Assembly (NCBI GenBank): GCA_014904845.1
Contig: MU119231.1
Location: forward strand, 186,001 to 250,000
Length of the DNA stretch: 64,000 bases
Origin: Acephala macrosclerotiorum
Taxonomy: Eukaryota > Ascomycota > Leotiomycetes > Helotiales > Mollisiaceae
Direction of reading: 5' to 3'
In this document: piece by piece, positions 1 through 11,300 of the stretch
How the letters are laid out: the number at the start of each line of letters is the position of its first letter
Numbering within the stretch: the stretch's first letter is position 1
Notes under the pieces: generated by a model
Databases searched by the model: none
Seen by the model: the letters and a program-made list of their open reading frames with translations, nothing else
Told to the model about the DNA's origin: nothing
Position numbers and translations under genes: made by a program

Positions 1-1
1 C

Positions 2-235
2 GGGGCACAGAATTGGGATGCCGACGACTGGTTTCTTGTGTCAGCTTATGCTGCGTTCCGCGACGTACTTAATCGACATGTGGTCCTTGAAAACATAGTG
101 AGCAATGTGGAAAGATGTACGTTTCAGCAGGAGGAATTGATCGCCGTCCATGGGCGCAATCGTCAAGAATTCGAAGACAATATTCTGCGGAACCGTGCTG
201 AGTTCGACTCAACGGTGTGTTTGATGAAGATCTAG
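2..235 (+). CDS. Partial hypothetical protein (3' end only)
   Basis: The frame is open from base 2 of the window and ends at a TAG at 233-235, so the 5' part lies outside. The visible 77 residues are hydrophilic and probably helical, with many Glu, Asn and Arg. No family is recognised. A GTGTGT at about 215 with a CTTAG at about 280 could form an intron that would extend the protein by some 17 residues, so the end is uncertain. The frame-broken 2EXR gene follows on the same strand. Confidence 0.35.
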   Translation, partial: GAQNWDADDWFLVSAYAAFRDVLNRHVVLENIVSNVERCTFQQEELIAVHGRNRQEFEDNILRNRAEFDSTVCLMKI

Positions 236-298
236 TTGCGTCTGAGAATCAACGCCTGCTCAGCATAGCTCGTCCTTAGATATCAGAGATGGCGGCAA

Positions 299-1467
299 GT
301 GATTACTTCTGTCCTACAAAACAGAGACGATGCTGACCACATTCTGCAGGTTTTTGGTAACGACGGAGCCCGAAGACAATCCATTCCAGCATATACTTTC
401 ACAAAATCCCCGGAACCGCCCCTCGAAATTCAGCTGAGAATCTGGCATTTTGCTTCCCGATGGCAAGGACCTAGGATATATGCAATCAATAGGTGGAATG
501 ATGAGGTGGATTATGTCTGTATGTCCAGTAGCTCTAGAGATTTTCGGTATCCTGCACGCTCTAGTAGAATCTATCATATCGAATATGAATGCGACCCAAA
601 ACGCGTTCCTAGTATCCTGCAAACATGCCATACTTCTCGAATGGTCGGTCTCATCCCTTATTCAATGCACAGATGCACCCCCAGCCGGGCGTGCTCAGTG
701 ATAGTATCCGACACTCTACGACGAATTCTATATTGGTAACGGAGGTTGGGATCAACACAAAGTTCTCGTCGACCTACTTTTAAAGAGGAATACGACAAGA
801 CCTCTTGGAAAAGGTGTCCAAGAAGATATAGAACGTTTGTGGGCGAGACGGAACTTGATATTGGATTTGAGGATTTTTGCAGCTATCCCCGTGGATCTTT
901 GGGCAGAATTCACGCATGTCGAACGGCTCACCATTGCATTATCTCCGAAAGAGTTCGTCGGCGAGTTCGAAGATGAAAGAGTTTATGAATGATAGCCTTA
1001 TAATGCAATGTTCGTTAAAGCAAAATCCGACACAAAGTTTGGAATGCACTCGAGCTGGATTCACAAGCAAGTAACAAATGCATTTGAAGCAGCCAAGGAG
1101 ATGCAAGCCAATGGGAGAATCCCCAAGGTCGACGTCATGATTCGTGTTAGGGGCCGACGAAGATGCTAGGGTTGAGGTCGAGGTTATTGAAGCAAGAATC
1201 CCCGTTGGTTTGGGCAGTTTTGTTGAGTTTGAAGTGGATGATTTAGCCTGGTACCAACAGGTTAAATTTAGCATGACGTATCGTGTCAATCAGGCCGAGC
1301 TCAAACGATTGAAGCATTTGCGACACTCAAGTCGAAGAGTTACGATGATGGATGTTGTTTCAGGTGAAGCTCGAGGGAAATATCACAAGGAGTACTTCAG
1401 CGACTGTGAGACGGAGGATATTGACATAGATGAGTTGGAGGCCATATACGTGCGCTACCCGTTGTAG
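299..1467 (+). pseudogene. Broken 2EXR-domain protein gene
   Basis: The first part (299 to about 660) reads like the fungal 2EXR domain: a Leu/Ile-Arg-Ile-Trp core (LEIQLRIWHFAS), then PRIYAI, then LQTCHTSR, matching the usual leucine-rich, PR-x-I and C-x-x-S-R blocks. The reading continues in a second frame (about 740-990, with LILDLRIFAAIPVDLW and a later TIALSPKEF). It meets TGA TAG, resumes in the same frame (about 1008-1135), and shifts again to 1144-1467, which ends in an acidic tail. No ATG opens the first frame. That makes at least two shifts and two in-frame stops. 2EXR proteins are numerous and fast-evolving in Pezizomycotina, and their function is poorly known. An assembly error cannot be excluded, but several independent breaks favour a true pseudogene. 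Confidence 0.6.
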
Positions 1468-2036
1468 TTACTCCCACTGCGAGGGAAAATAGGTTACAGT
1501 GTCATACAACAGCGAACTTACATTCATTAACGGCGGTCATAGTCTCGCTCCTCCGCCACCCGAACGTCTTCCTGTCGCCATGGTCCGGCGAATCTGCCTT
1601 AGCAAGTTGCTCCTTCCATGCTATAGCGCTTTTCTCGAGAGACCTGTTCTAGTGGTCCCACCACCCTCATATCGTCTTTACCTGAAGACGACCTACAAGT
1701 TGACTGTGGGCATGAGGGTCATCAGATGCGTCATACAAGAAATGCCCTCGAGACCTCAGATCGGCCGAACATGCTTCTCCTTCCCTCATCCTCAACTTTT
1801 GAGGAATGATGGAATGCTTTGCTACACTGGGGCTGCATGTGCATCAACCCTGAAGAGGCCCCTCAATGCAAATCTTGCAGACACATTTCATTCGTCACCC
1901 AGCCCAACGCCCCTTTCCCTGTAGATGGATCAGTATAAGATTTGAAGGATGATTTGGGAGTCGAGGAGCTGAACCGAGTTCGCAATACTCGCGAAGAGCT
2001 CGGCTCTGAAAATATCGTCAGATAAAGGGCGGAATG
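1468..2036. other. Intergenic, no supported gene
   Basis: A 141-codon frame at 1499-1924 has no recognisable domain and an unbalanced Pro/Leu/Arg composition. I see no convincing gene here. This is the 3' flank of both the broken 2EXR gene and the convergent Zn2Cys6 gene. Confidence 0.4.
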
Positions 2037-3492
2037 TTACGTACATGGTACCGGCAGCGTCGAGAAAATCAGCCTCACAGTATTTTCCGCCCATCCTTCG
2101 ATGAACCACCTATTTTTCAATCGGTGCACGGGAACGCACCCTGCTCCCAGATTCTTGCAATTAGCTTCTTTTGCAAGGGTTGGGAGTGCAGATGCATGTC
2201 TAAGGAGTGCACCACTTAAGAGCTTTGACTCCTGGGACAACACGAGAATGGGAATAAATTCTCCAAGAAATTGTCACTTACAATGAGCAAATATGACCAA
2301 AGCCATCGGATGTCGTTGCCGGAGCAAAACAATGAACTCGGCAGATACCATTGCCGGCCATCCCAGGACCATATTCCAATTTACCGGGTATGGACGCACC
2401 ATAGTGCACCAGTCCCTCAGTTGCTGTATTGCGCCAGTACACGTCAGCTTCTCTTCTGGCAGCGTATCCGACGATAGGTTCATTGCGTGGAGGACATCGA
2501 GCCTGAAAAACGGGTGAGTCAGCAAATGTTCTTCAAGGAATGTTTCGTGAGATTTCTCGAGAGAAATCATGAAACGTTCCTGGAGTAATGGTCTACCGGC
2601 CGTTTACTCACTCCTGTCTCACATTCTCATCAAGTTTTGGCTTCATCCTCCATACACGTCTTGGAATGGCACCAAAGCACGTGCCCTTGAAAAGTGTATT
2701 ATGTTGAAACGCGAGCGCAACGATACCTCTCAGTGTTGAAATGGCATCGCAGATTGTGTCGATCCCCTCATTCGGAGAAGGGAGCCCCATACTCGTACAG
2801 TGTTTGAACTGGAAGATAGCGAAGACAAATGTTACGCCAAACACAGCAGTGCTGTTACTAGTGCTAATTCTGTCAACCGCCAATCGAAAAGTTTCAGACG
2901 CCTTTGTTTGATGCCTCAGTGCGATAGAATAGTAATTTAATCGAGCCACGGGGTAATAGTGAGCTTTGTGAAGAGCAGATAGTCCGAGAATACCATGCAT
3001 CAGGAATTCATGCGACTGTGCTGCCAGCGGCAAGTCATATTGCCATGCTTTTTCCATGATGGGATCATCTTCGATCATGGATGTAAGTGCAGTCGCTGTC
3101 TCGTAGTGGTGTAGTAGTTCAAGTGTTTCAAGATCTGGCGATGATGGCTGCGGAATAGGACTGAGGCTGAAGACTATTTCTCCACTTCGGTATGACTGAT
3201 CGTCGCTTGAGCTGCTGCTACGTCGACAGTCAGCCAATAATTAATGAGAAGGAAAGACCTCCGATCCTCGAGCTTACCTAGGTGAAAGCGGAGGTGAAGA
3301 GCGCAATGCAAAGTCGCAGGCTTCACCACGTCTCCTGCAATTGCAACATATTGGGCCGGTACAATCACACTACAAGTGTCAACCATCTTTTCATCTTCAA
3401 GCCAAGCGACCACTTACTCGCACTCGTCTTTTCTTGCATTGTCCGCATGCATTTCTAGTCTTCGTATGGTATCTCCGCGATCCCCCAGCCAT
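2037..3492 (-). CDS. Zn(2)-Cys(6) transcription factor, sterol-uptake-regulator-like
   Basis: Rebuilt as five exons: 3492-3418, 3369-3278, 3217-2623, 2579-2282 and 2140-2037. The total is 1164 nt, giving 387 residues with no stop. Introns are 48, 60, 43 and 141 nt with GT-AG ends. The protein starts MAGGSRR. A zinc cluster at about residues 15-42 has spacing C-X2-C-X6-C-X6-C-X2-C-X6-C, split by intron 1 exactly before the third Cys. The rest matches the C-terminal domain of UPC2-like regulators: LELLHHYETATAL, then HEFLMHGILGLSALH, PMALVIFAHWCVPVHRL and RWFIEGWAENTV. It would act in the nucleus, probably on metabolic genes; the target is unknown. The 43-nt third intron is unusually short and the 141-nt fourth is long, so their borders need RNA support. 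No nearby gene suggests a target. Confidence 0.85.
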
Positions 3493-4086
3493 CTCCGAGT
3501 TTCAGGTGCCCGAAAGTTCGGATCCGAAGCACTTGAGATTGGGACTAGTGTACGAACCGAAGGACGTTTTTGGGCTGTCAAACATCGCGTGTATCCCAAG
3601 CTTGCTTTTGATGGGAGACTGGCAGTCAAATACCCACAAACATCCTATCGGAACTTTATTAAGGGGGGCTTAGCAATCGGTAATCAGACTGTACCGATTG
3701 GTTGTTCGCAACCTCATCTTTCGCATTATTAGGCTTAGTGTACGAGGTGCGCATGCAGAAGCGAGCCCCGATTGCTGCTTGCGGTATGCATTGCGGCGCT
3801 ATACGATCTTGATATCTTGTCGTTCCAAACGGTCGGAACAGAGGTCCAAAGCCGTTACCGATGTTGAGGCCGATGCTGACGACTTGAACGGAGTTTTCGT
3901 CGGTGTGGAGGTCCGACGGTGTGCGAGATCGTGCAAGTGCAAGTGATGAAGCAAGTCCCACTTGAGTACAATTCTTCATGCTAGGTTTCGAAGAATGAAC
4001 AGGAATAGGAACTTGATTAAAAATGTCTTCTTTCAATTTCAGCTACTGTTTCCTTTAATATAAGCCTGCCCTCGCCCCGTCGATTT
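3493..4086. other. Upstream region of the Zn2Cys6 gene
   Basis: Promoter side of the minus-strand regulator. A 125-codon minus-strand frame at 3659-4036 has no recognisable domain, and I do not call it a gene. Confidence 0.4.
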
Positions 4087-4088
4087 TA

Positions 4089-4296
4089 GGCTGCTCGTTT
4101 TTTCCCCCATGGGGGCCCCACGACTTGTTTAGATCTTTGCATTAGTTAAAAATCCGCGAGTAATTTTACCAAAAAGCTCGGTATCCGATTATTTAAGCCC
4201 GGGCCTTTTCGCACCTCTTTACCGAAGCTCATACTATTCAAGCTTCCTCCCGCCGCACGTCCTCGTGGGGTCCCATAAGAGAAAAAACGAGCAGCC
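4089..4296. mobile_element. 208-bp MITE with TA target duplication
   Basis: The ends are inverted repeats of roughly 36-40 bp. Both begin GGCTGCTCGTTTTTTC when read inward and both continue into an ATGGG(G/A)CCCCACGA block. The element is flanked by TA on each side (4087-4088 and 4297-4298). There is no coding capacity. A TA duplication is typical of Tc1/mariner-type elements, so this is probably a non-autonomous relative. Fragments of the same terminal sequence recur near 20.88, 28.9-29.1 and 29.87 kb. Confidence 0.75.
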
Positions 4297-4298
4297 TA

Positions 4299-5178
4299 GT
4301 CGAGTTAGCTACAACAACACTCTACATGCACGAGTCTTTGTTTTATCGCATCTACTTTGCCTTGTCAAGCGATCTCCGAAACGATGCCTCAGCCATGAAC
4401 ATTGCCAAAATATTCTCGCTACCGAGCGTGAAAGTTGTGAGGCATTGTCTCTTGCTGTTTTGCTCCCAGGCACCAGCATCGTTTAGTGGCAGTGCTACAA
4501 TAAAGTGCGTTTCACTTATTGAAAATCGATATCATCATCTCGATCTTTACATTCCTCGGACCTTCACAAGCAAGTCGTACCTCGAGCTACAATTTTGAGA
4601 AATGAGCCTCCATTTCTGATCACGTGATGTGTCATTTATTCATTATCTTTGACAGCTTCGTTTGAATGCTGGGTACTAGTATTCGTGGTTGGTATGAGAT
4701 ATGAATGACAGCAGAAAGTTTAAACTGAATGAATTCTGCTCATGAGGAGATGTGCTTGACAATTCTCGGCATATGTCATGAACTATTGTTACTTTTGAAC
4801 CTACCTTGCAGTATTCTTTCTGCAAGACCTTACTCTCACAGTACAAAATTAATAAATCGATAGTGCTGAATCTGTACATCCTAGAGAGACATTGGGGCTC
4901 TGAGGCTCATAATTAACCTTGGCTAGGCATATACGTAAACCCCGCCTTAAGGATATCGGTGCAAGCTATCGGACTACACATCCAGCTCCGATATTCCCAT
5001 TCCACACTTCATACTCTCACTCAGATTTCGCCGTGACAAACTCCAGCGAGCCATCAAATATCCAAACTCGACTGTACAAAAAGCATTCCATGTCCCCTCG
5101 GTTTGGGGGTCAGTATCTACGATATCATACCGCCTCGCACATTCATCTCCATTACAATAACAACTAGCGAAATTCATT
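4299..5178. other. Intergenic, no supported gene
   Basis: Short frames on both strands show no domain, signal peptide or conserved pattern. It is the 5' flank of the decayed subtilase. Confidence 0.4.
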
Positions 5179-6655
5179 TTTCTAATTTGTCTTTCACGAG
5201 CCTCTTCCTTGCGGCCGTACTCGCCACTCCAGTCCCGGGCCCTGAGGTCATCCCAGGTGTCAACGTTACCTCTACCAAAGTCGCAGCTGTAGACATAATC
5301 ACGAATAGCTGGTTTCTTGTGTACAAGAGTGGAACTAGTGATAACGATTTCGAGCACCACCATCAACACATCCGAACTATGCTTGGAAAGTCTCCAAACC
5401 AACCTTCAACCTCAATGGCTTCAAAGCCATCCACGTGGAGACTGATGCTATTGGACTCTCACAGATCGGGAACGCTTCTGTGGTACTTCCCCAACGTCTT
5501 TCCTTTCATACAGTATTATGCAATTTCACTAACGAGGATAAGATCCATTATGTTGAACGCAATGTCAGAATATCTCTAGATCCAATGCTAGATGCAAGCG
5601 AAGTCATCACGAAGAGCCCTGCATTCAAGCCCCGCAATCAGGAATCCAAGGCCCCATGGGAACTTGCTCGTATCTCACACAAAGAACCTGGATTTACCAA
5701 CTACATCTATGATCCATCGGCATGCGACAATACCATTGTATATGTGATCGATAGCGGCATTCTGGCTTTGCATAAAGATTTCGGGGGACGTGCTTCTTGG
5801 GGAGCCAATTTTGTTCCTGATGAACCGGTACTTCCTCTTTAACTTTGGTTCTTGAAAATTCAGAGACTGACATACTATTATCAGAATACTGATATCTACG
5901 GACATGACACCCACTGCGCTGGCATCATCATGGGCGCAGAATCAGGTGTCCGTAAACTCGGTGAAGCCGTTGTAGTCAAAGTAATCGACAAAATAGGTTT
6001 CGCAGACTGGAACGCGGTCATGCAAGGCATGGCATGGGGGACTCTCCCCGTCCCCCCTCTCCTAGTCTAAACAAAACTGACCATCACCTATCTAAAGCAT
6101 ACTTCAATGCAATCAAACTCAACAAACTCTATCGCTTAGCCTAAAGCATCTCAATCACCGGTCCCTGGTCCTCAATGGTCAACGCACTCGTAGACGCCAT
6201 CGTCATAGGCGGCGCTCGTCGTCGTCTCATCTGGAAACATCGGCTCCGATGCATCAGAATATTCTCCTTCTTCTGCTCCGGATGCGATGGCTACGGGTGC
6301 TATAGATAAGAATGATATCAGGCCGAGTTGGTCGAATTGGGGAGCAAGTGTTTATGTTTTTGCTCCAGGGGTGGATATCGTGAGTACATAGTTTACGTGC
6401 GATACTTGTTATTTGTCTATGAGTGGGGCGAGTATGGGTGAGTTTTCTTGGATTATTTGATTTGTGTTGACAAAAGCTGATGGGGTGATAGTAGCGCCGC
6501 ATATGGCCGGTTTGACACTCTATTATATTGCGAAGGAGAACATTACTACCACGCTGGCTGTTATTGAGAGGGTCATCGGTGCTGCGACTGTGGGCTTGGT
6601 TGCCAATCCGTAAGGAAGCTATAATTGCATTGGATACAACTCCGACAAAGCTTGA
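5179..6655 (+). pseudogene. Decayed secreted subtilisin-like protease (S8, proteinase K type)
   Basis: The remains follow the usual order. A hydrophobic leader (SFTSLFLAAVLATPVPGPE) comes first, then an inhibitor-like propeptide with SWFLVYKSGTSD. After a frame change near 5410 comes the mature domain. The catalytic Asp is in VYVIDSGI (about 5740), and FGGRASWGANF follows. An intron-like gap precedes the His block, which reads GHDTHCAG instead of the usual GHGTHVAG (about 5901-5925). Next is VMQGMAW, and the frame breaks near 6045. The Ser block survives as GASM (about 6419-6437), and an intron separates it from APHMAGL. The C-terminal block GSYNCIGYN follows an in-frame TAA at about 6611. 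Several frameshifts, the stop and the altered His loop mean no active enzyme is made. Functional relatives are extracellular endopeptidases. Confidence 0.8.
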
Positions 6656-7022
6656 ACAGGATGATCATGTCGGCGAAACTAGTGAGTTTTGGAATGCAGT
6701 GTGGGTGTATATGTTGGGAGATATGTTGGAAATTGTATTTAAGATTGTTTTGATTATTGCTTTAAGTTTTTGTAGTCCTTCACATTCACATTCACAAGTA
6801 GTTGTCATTGTAGATCACTAGACTTCTACAGCATGCAGATGGATGTGCAGACGAAGGGCGATGATCAAGTGTCACGTGTAGCCTTCTCCTTTCTGGCCTC
6901 AAGAAAGTTCCCTCCTGAAAAAAGCAACCCTCTCTTACCGAATCTCCAGAATTCTCTTCATAAAAAAAGCAATCGAAATCTCCAAAGCTTCTCGTTTTTA
7001 AAGATCAAAAAGAATATTTAAT
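6656..7022. other. Intergenic; tRNA 3' flank
   Basis: No gene seen. The T run on the minus strand at about 7005-7011 lies just after the tRNA 3' end and can serve as a Pol III terminator. Confidence 0.45.
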
Positions 7023-7104
7023 CGACACCTATGAGAATCGAACTCATGCTCCCGAAGGAAACAGCTTAGTAGACTGTCGCAATAAACCACTCTGCCAAAG
7101 TGCC
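7023..7104 (-). tRNA. tRNA-Ser-like gene with ACT anticodon
   Basis: Read on the minus strand, 82 nt fold as a type II (long variable arm) tRNA. The 7-bp acceptor stem GGCACTT/AGGTGTC has two G-T wobbles and is followed by discriminator G, as usual for serine. The D stem is GCA/TGC, the anticodon stem ACAGT/GCTGT, the variable arm TCC-TTCG-GGA, and the T arm ATGAG/CTCAT with loop TTCGATT. A box TGGCAGAGTGG and B box GTTCGATTC fit the Pol III consensus, and a T5 run follows. The anticodon loop is CTACTAA, giving anticodon ACT. The expected serine isoacceptor for AGC/AGT codons has GCT (loop CTGCTAA). It may be a functional variant (A34 could become inosine) or a mutated copy. There is no intron and no encoded CCA. 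Confidence 0.8.
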
Positions 7105-8363
7105 TTTCTTTTCATACCAACAAAATGTTTATTTAAATGTATATGGCACATTGTGTGGTTTAGGTTGTTCGGCGAGCTGAATTGGGAAAGTGAAGGAGTC
7201 ATTCGGTCTGGATTTGAATGTGGCTGGTGAGGCGGGATTGTTGAAGCATGAGAGATGCAAAGTAGAGTACAAGTTTTGTTGGAGATTCAAGATGGCGAGT
7301 TTTGACGAGGCGGAGCAGTTGGGACTCTGGATTCGAAATGTGATTTCTGGAATGAGGGGTAACGGGAGGAGGCACGTGACTCAATGTTTGTCCTTTTGGA
7401 TCGATGAGGGACTTGTTTCTAGCTCGAGACCGCTATGAATATATATACTATGCATCTAAAATTGTGCTATGGGTCATATGACAGCTTGGCGTGAGGATGT
7501 GGTGGATCTAGAAAGATGCTGAAGTCTGGTGCTTTCAGCTTACAGAATTAAACGTCACATTTCTCTGATTGCAACCTGGAAGCAAACAGCCATTACAGAG
7601 CCTGAGGTCTCAACCACGTCAAACCTCCATTAAAGATCTTCATCGAGATTTAACGGGGCTTTGACCTGAAACGTTGTATATCTTTAAAGCATGCTATCAT
7701 GTGATACGCTCGTAAGCTTCAGGGGAAGTTGAAAGTCCTTCAAAGTCAGGACATTAACGACGTTCGTTGCATATCTGACTTCCAGCCGACGATAATGCAG
7801 CCTCTAGTGGTGTAAACTTGTCTCGATCTAGTCTAGGCCCTGAGTGAATGCTCAAAAGTGGAAGAGCACCATACAAATCCAAAAGGGCACGGAAAGTCCC
7901 TCTAAAACCAGAACAGCTGATCAGATTTCGTTGCACATCTTATTCCCATCGGCAAAATTCGCAGTTCTAGTGTCCCCAAACATGTCTCTCATTGGTCTAG
8001 CTCTTCCTTACGCTCTCAGTGAACCGACATTGAAGGACATTAACAAGCCTTTGTTGCGTTACGCATCCCGCGCCAGAGCTCCCAGCAGTGTGTCCACTAT
8101 TGTCTCTTTGGGTCTACCTATTGATATGCTTTGAGTGAATGTTCCGACTCTGTAGGGACAATGAAGAGATTCGTTGCATTTCGATAGTCTACGGACGCAG
8201 AATATATCCGCTACTACCTATACTCCTGTTTAGGCTAGTCAAGCGAGTCGAAGGGATTCTGATGATGGCGGGAGAGAAGATAGAGTATATGCATAATTAA
8301 TTCCGCCCCAAGGTCGTTCTCATAGGCATCCCTATCTCCGCCGCGCCGCCACCTCAATATGAG
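7105..8363. other. Intergenic with diverged GTTGCA-containing repeats
   Basis: No gene is supported. Between about 7740 and 8190 a loosely repeated segment recurs around GTTGCA (near 7764, 7931, 8054 and 8173), spaced about 120-167 bp apart, with related flanks such as GAGTGAATG and CATTAAC. It could be a decayed repeat-protein gene or an old minisatellite. The frame at 7190-7438 has no known domain. Confidence 0.3.
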
Positions 8364-11300
8364 CTAGTCCCTAGGTCCAATACGCCTTAGATCGCCTCCT
8401 GAAATCATCTCCGTACCCTCAGTTCTTATAAGGTTGTCAAATTTCCCTTGAATGGCCGGCCCAGCTTCAATTTCGTTCTTCTCTGACCAGGTGATGAAAG
8501 ATAGCAAGAATTTGGCGACTAATCTTCCCGAGTTCTCTTGTCCAAAGACGTCGGGAGTGACTTCGACGTTGAGGGGTTTGTTGTGCTTTGGTAGTAGAGG
8601 AGCTTTGATTGTCAGCAGTGCTGATGTTGAAAGAACTGAATTTAGGAAATTACTTACCGTTCTCGAAGACCTTCTGCTTGATTTCGGAAACCATGGTCAT
8701 GGCAGCCCCTTCGAAGGGAGGTATACCAGCGCTTATCCACCCACGAACGAAGGGGTTGAAGCTATGCTGCTCGTTCTTTTGAGTACGATATATGGCGTGG
8801 AATATTTGTATGAGTTGTCCGAAAGGTATGTCTTCCAAAGCACGGCATGTACTTTGAGGCTCGTCCTCTGGGATCGTTTCATGGTTTTCTGATCGTACAA
8901 AGGCAGTCTGATTGACCGCTAGCATCTGGAGCCGCTCCATACAGACAAACAGAATTAGCATTGACGCGAAGCAGATTGGCCATGTTGATCTATCGCGACT
9001 ACGCATGAGTTTTTCTAGCATCGTGAAAATCTCTTGGGCGTAAGTCATGGCGAGGCGATAGAATATGCCTTTTGTCTGGTGGTTGAGGAGTCGGGAAGTA
9101 TAGACTTTCCCAGGATCTGTCATGAGATCTGTGACTTGTGTTGCTTGATCTGGCGAAGGTACGAATACCGAGGACCTAGCGGCATAACGCAGAGTCAGAC
9201 AGAGGAGGAGACAATATCGAATGAGAGGATTATCCTGCATGGGTTAGACTCGATTGCAACCAAAGATGGCTGAGGACCTTACTTGGCTTTGCTCGTAAAA
9301 GGGTTGCACAGCTGCTAACACAATCCTCACCAACTCCGAGGACCTGTGGTTGGCATTGTATGATGGAAAGTTGGAGTCTTGAACGAGAGTGTTCAGCTTC
9401 TCCGAGTAGCTGTTCGCGACCACGTACACATCGGAAGTCCCCCTTCTCAGCGCAAAGGGTAGAGATTCCGCGGCAAGTGATTGCCCATTACTGCCATGAA
9501 ACAGGTTGGGCGTGGCACCGGCGCCGCTTGGCACGAACTGACTGACAGGCACTGTCATCTCAACTTCTGATCCCCAGCTGGTTACAGCGTCCGTTGAGTC
9601 TGAGACCCATTCTGAGACCCAATCATCCGTTAGAGCTGTGACGCCCCGGAGGTTGTATTGATCAAACAGCCACCCTAGACCGATGTTAGTCAATGTTACT
9701 TTGCGGACACGAGACATACCTGGGAAGAAAAGGTTCATGAAAATGCTGTTGAATGTGCCTCTATTGCAGAAGCGATAGGTGTGACTGCCAGCAACGATCT
9801 TGGTTTGACACCGCTCACATCGGAATCCTTCGGAACACTATTTCCATGAGAAGGCGGTTCATGACTTGGAAACCGTGATGACTTACTGGGACCTTCAAGA
9901 CCCAACAGTTCCAGCAAGCTCCCAGCCTTCTGACTTCTCGAGACTTTTCTAAAGTTTCCGAGTCGAGAGCTCCTCTTCGGCCACCATGACCGCGCCTTAC
10001 GCTCTGATCTTCATCTGAATCGCGAGGCACAAATGTGATCAAAGAATACCCTGCGGGCGGAGCCGTGCCTGTAGTATTGGCATTGGTCTCATCCAAAGAC
10101 ATATTGGATGACGTCCTTTGATGGCGAGGGTTCGTATCAGCATCTGATAATGAGTGACTTGACGGAGTGCTTTGCTCTGGCGGTGCTCTATCGACTGGAT
10201 ATGGCAAAATGCCCAAGTCGCGAACGAAGATATTAGTGTTAACGACAGGAGCATCCTCGTGACTAACCGCCGCCGTTCCTTGGCTGGTGTGACTCTCGCC
10301 GTCTGCTCTTGAGGACACCTTCAAGATCGTTTCGATACCGAGTCTCTGCGCTAGAAACCCGTTGAATGAACCATCGGGTAAGAAACAAGTGCCTAGATTC
10401 AAAAGGAAGTCCTTGGTTCCCTTGATTCCAAGAGATGACCAGGATTTCAAGCATACCATATCGTGTATCTGTTGGAGAGTGGCGGTAGGTAATGGGTCTT
10501 CTCCATCAGATTGAAGCATGGCGTCAGATTTCGACGCCCAGCAGAACACACTGACTAAGCCTTTGTAGGCGCTGGAAATTAGGAGGGCATGATCAGCAGT
10601 CCATGGACTTGCCTCCTCATAACCATCTCTGAGCGCGTAGGCATCAGTCAAGATAGACTTCGCAACGCTGAAAACGAGCAGAGCAAAGAATGCTGCAAGC
10701 TGCGAACTCCCTGTCAGCTTGGCACGACCTGCACATATCTTCTCGAAGCTGCGGAGAAAGAATTCGACGTCCTCTTTGAGATCAACCATTATTAGTGTAT
10801 TAGGCGTTCCCCGAGTCGTGTCAAATGGTGGCTGGTCAATCATCTCGCCCGAGGCTATCTGGCCGCAGAGTCTTTCAAGCAGATAAAGCTCGACAGATTG
10901 ACGTAGTATTCTCTTTGCTTGAAAGAAGATATCCCATCGAGTCTGAAGTGGCGGTCAATAGGGATCCTCATCAAAATCAGGGAGGCGTACTTGATCCTGC
11001 CCTGAGCAAGAATTTCCAAAGCGAATGAGGCTAAACAAATTGTATGCCGTCTTCGTAAGGTATATTCTATCCATTGAGACCAGTTGCAACACGGCCCATA
11101 GTGCCTCATATTCTTGCAGGAGAGCATCGATTAGGAGTTCGTCCATCTCATATTGGTCAAGTGAGATAGCAGAACGACTTATAGATTCGCGGAGGGAGAT
11201 GTTTTCCCAAGTCGAACTTAAGAGCATCGTAAATTCCGATCGGGTTTTCATCAAGTGCATAATGCGTTGTTTCTTCTGGAGTGAGACTCGTGACCTTGTC

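Noticed and set aside
1499..1924. 141-codon open frame
   Set aside because: No domain, odd composition and no support from a start context; treated as chance.
3341..3732. Plus-strand frames opposite the zinc-cluster exons
   Set aside because: They are shadows of the minus-strand gene, whose spliced model has a perfect Cys spacing.
3659..4036. 125-codon minus-strand frame next to the Zn2Cys6 gene
   Set aside because: Considered as a 5' exon of the regulator, but the regulator has its own ATG at 3492 giving a complete zinc cluster; no domain of its own.
7754..8134. Possible ankyrin or TPR repeats
   Set aside because: A few words (TPLEAAL, CNE) suggested repeats, but the spacing varies and no full repeat can be read.
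8452..8892. 146-codon plus-strand frame
   Set aside because: Antisense to the last exons of the double zinc-cluster gene; no domain.
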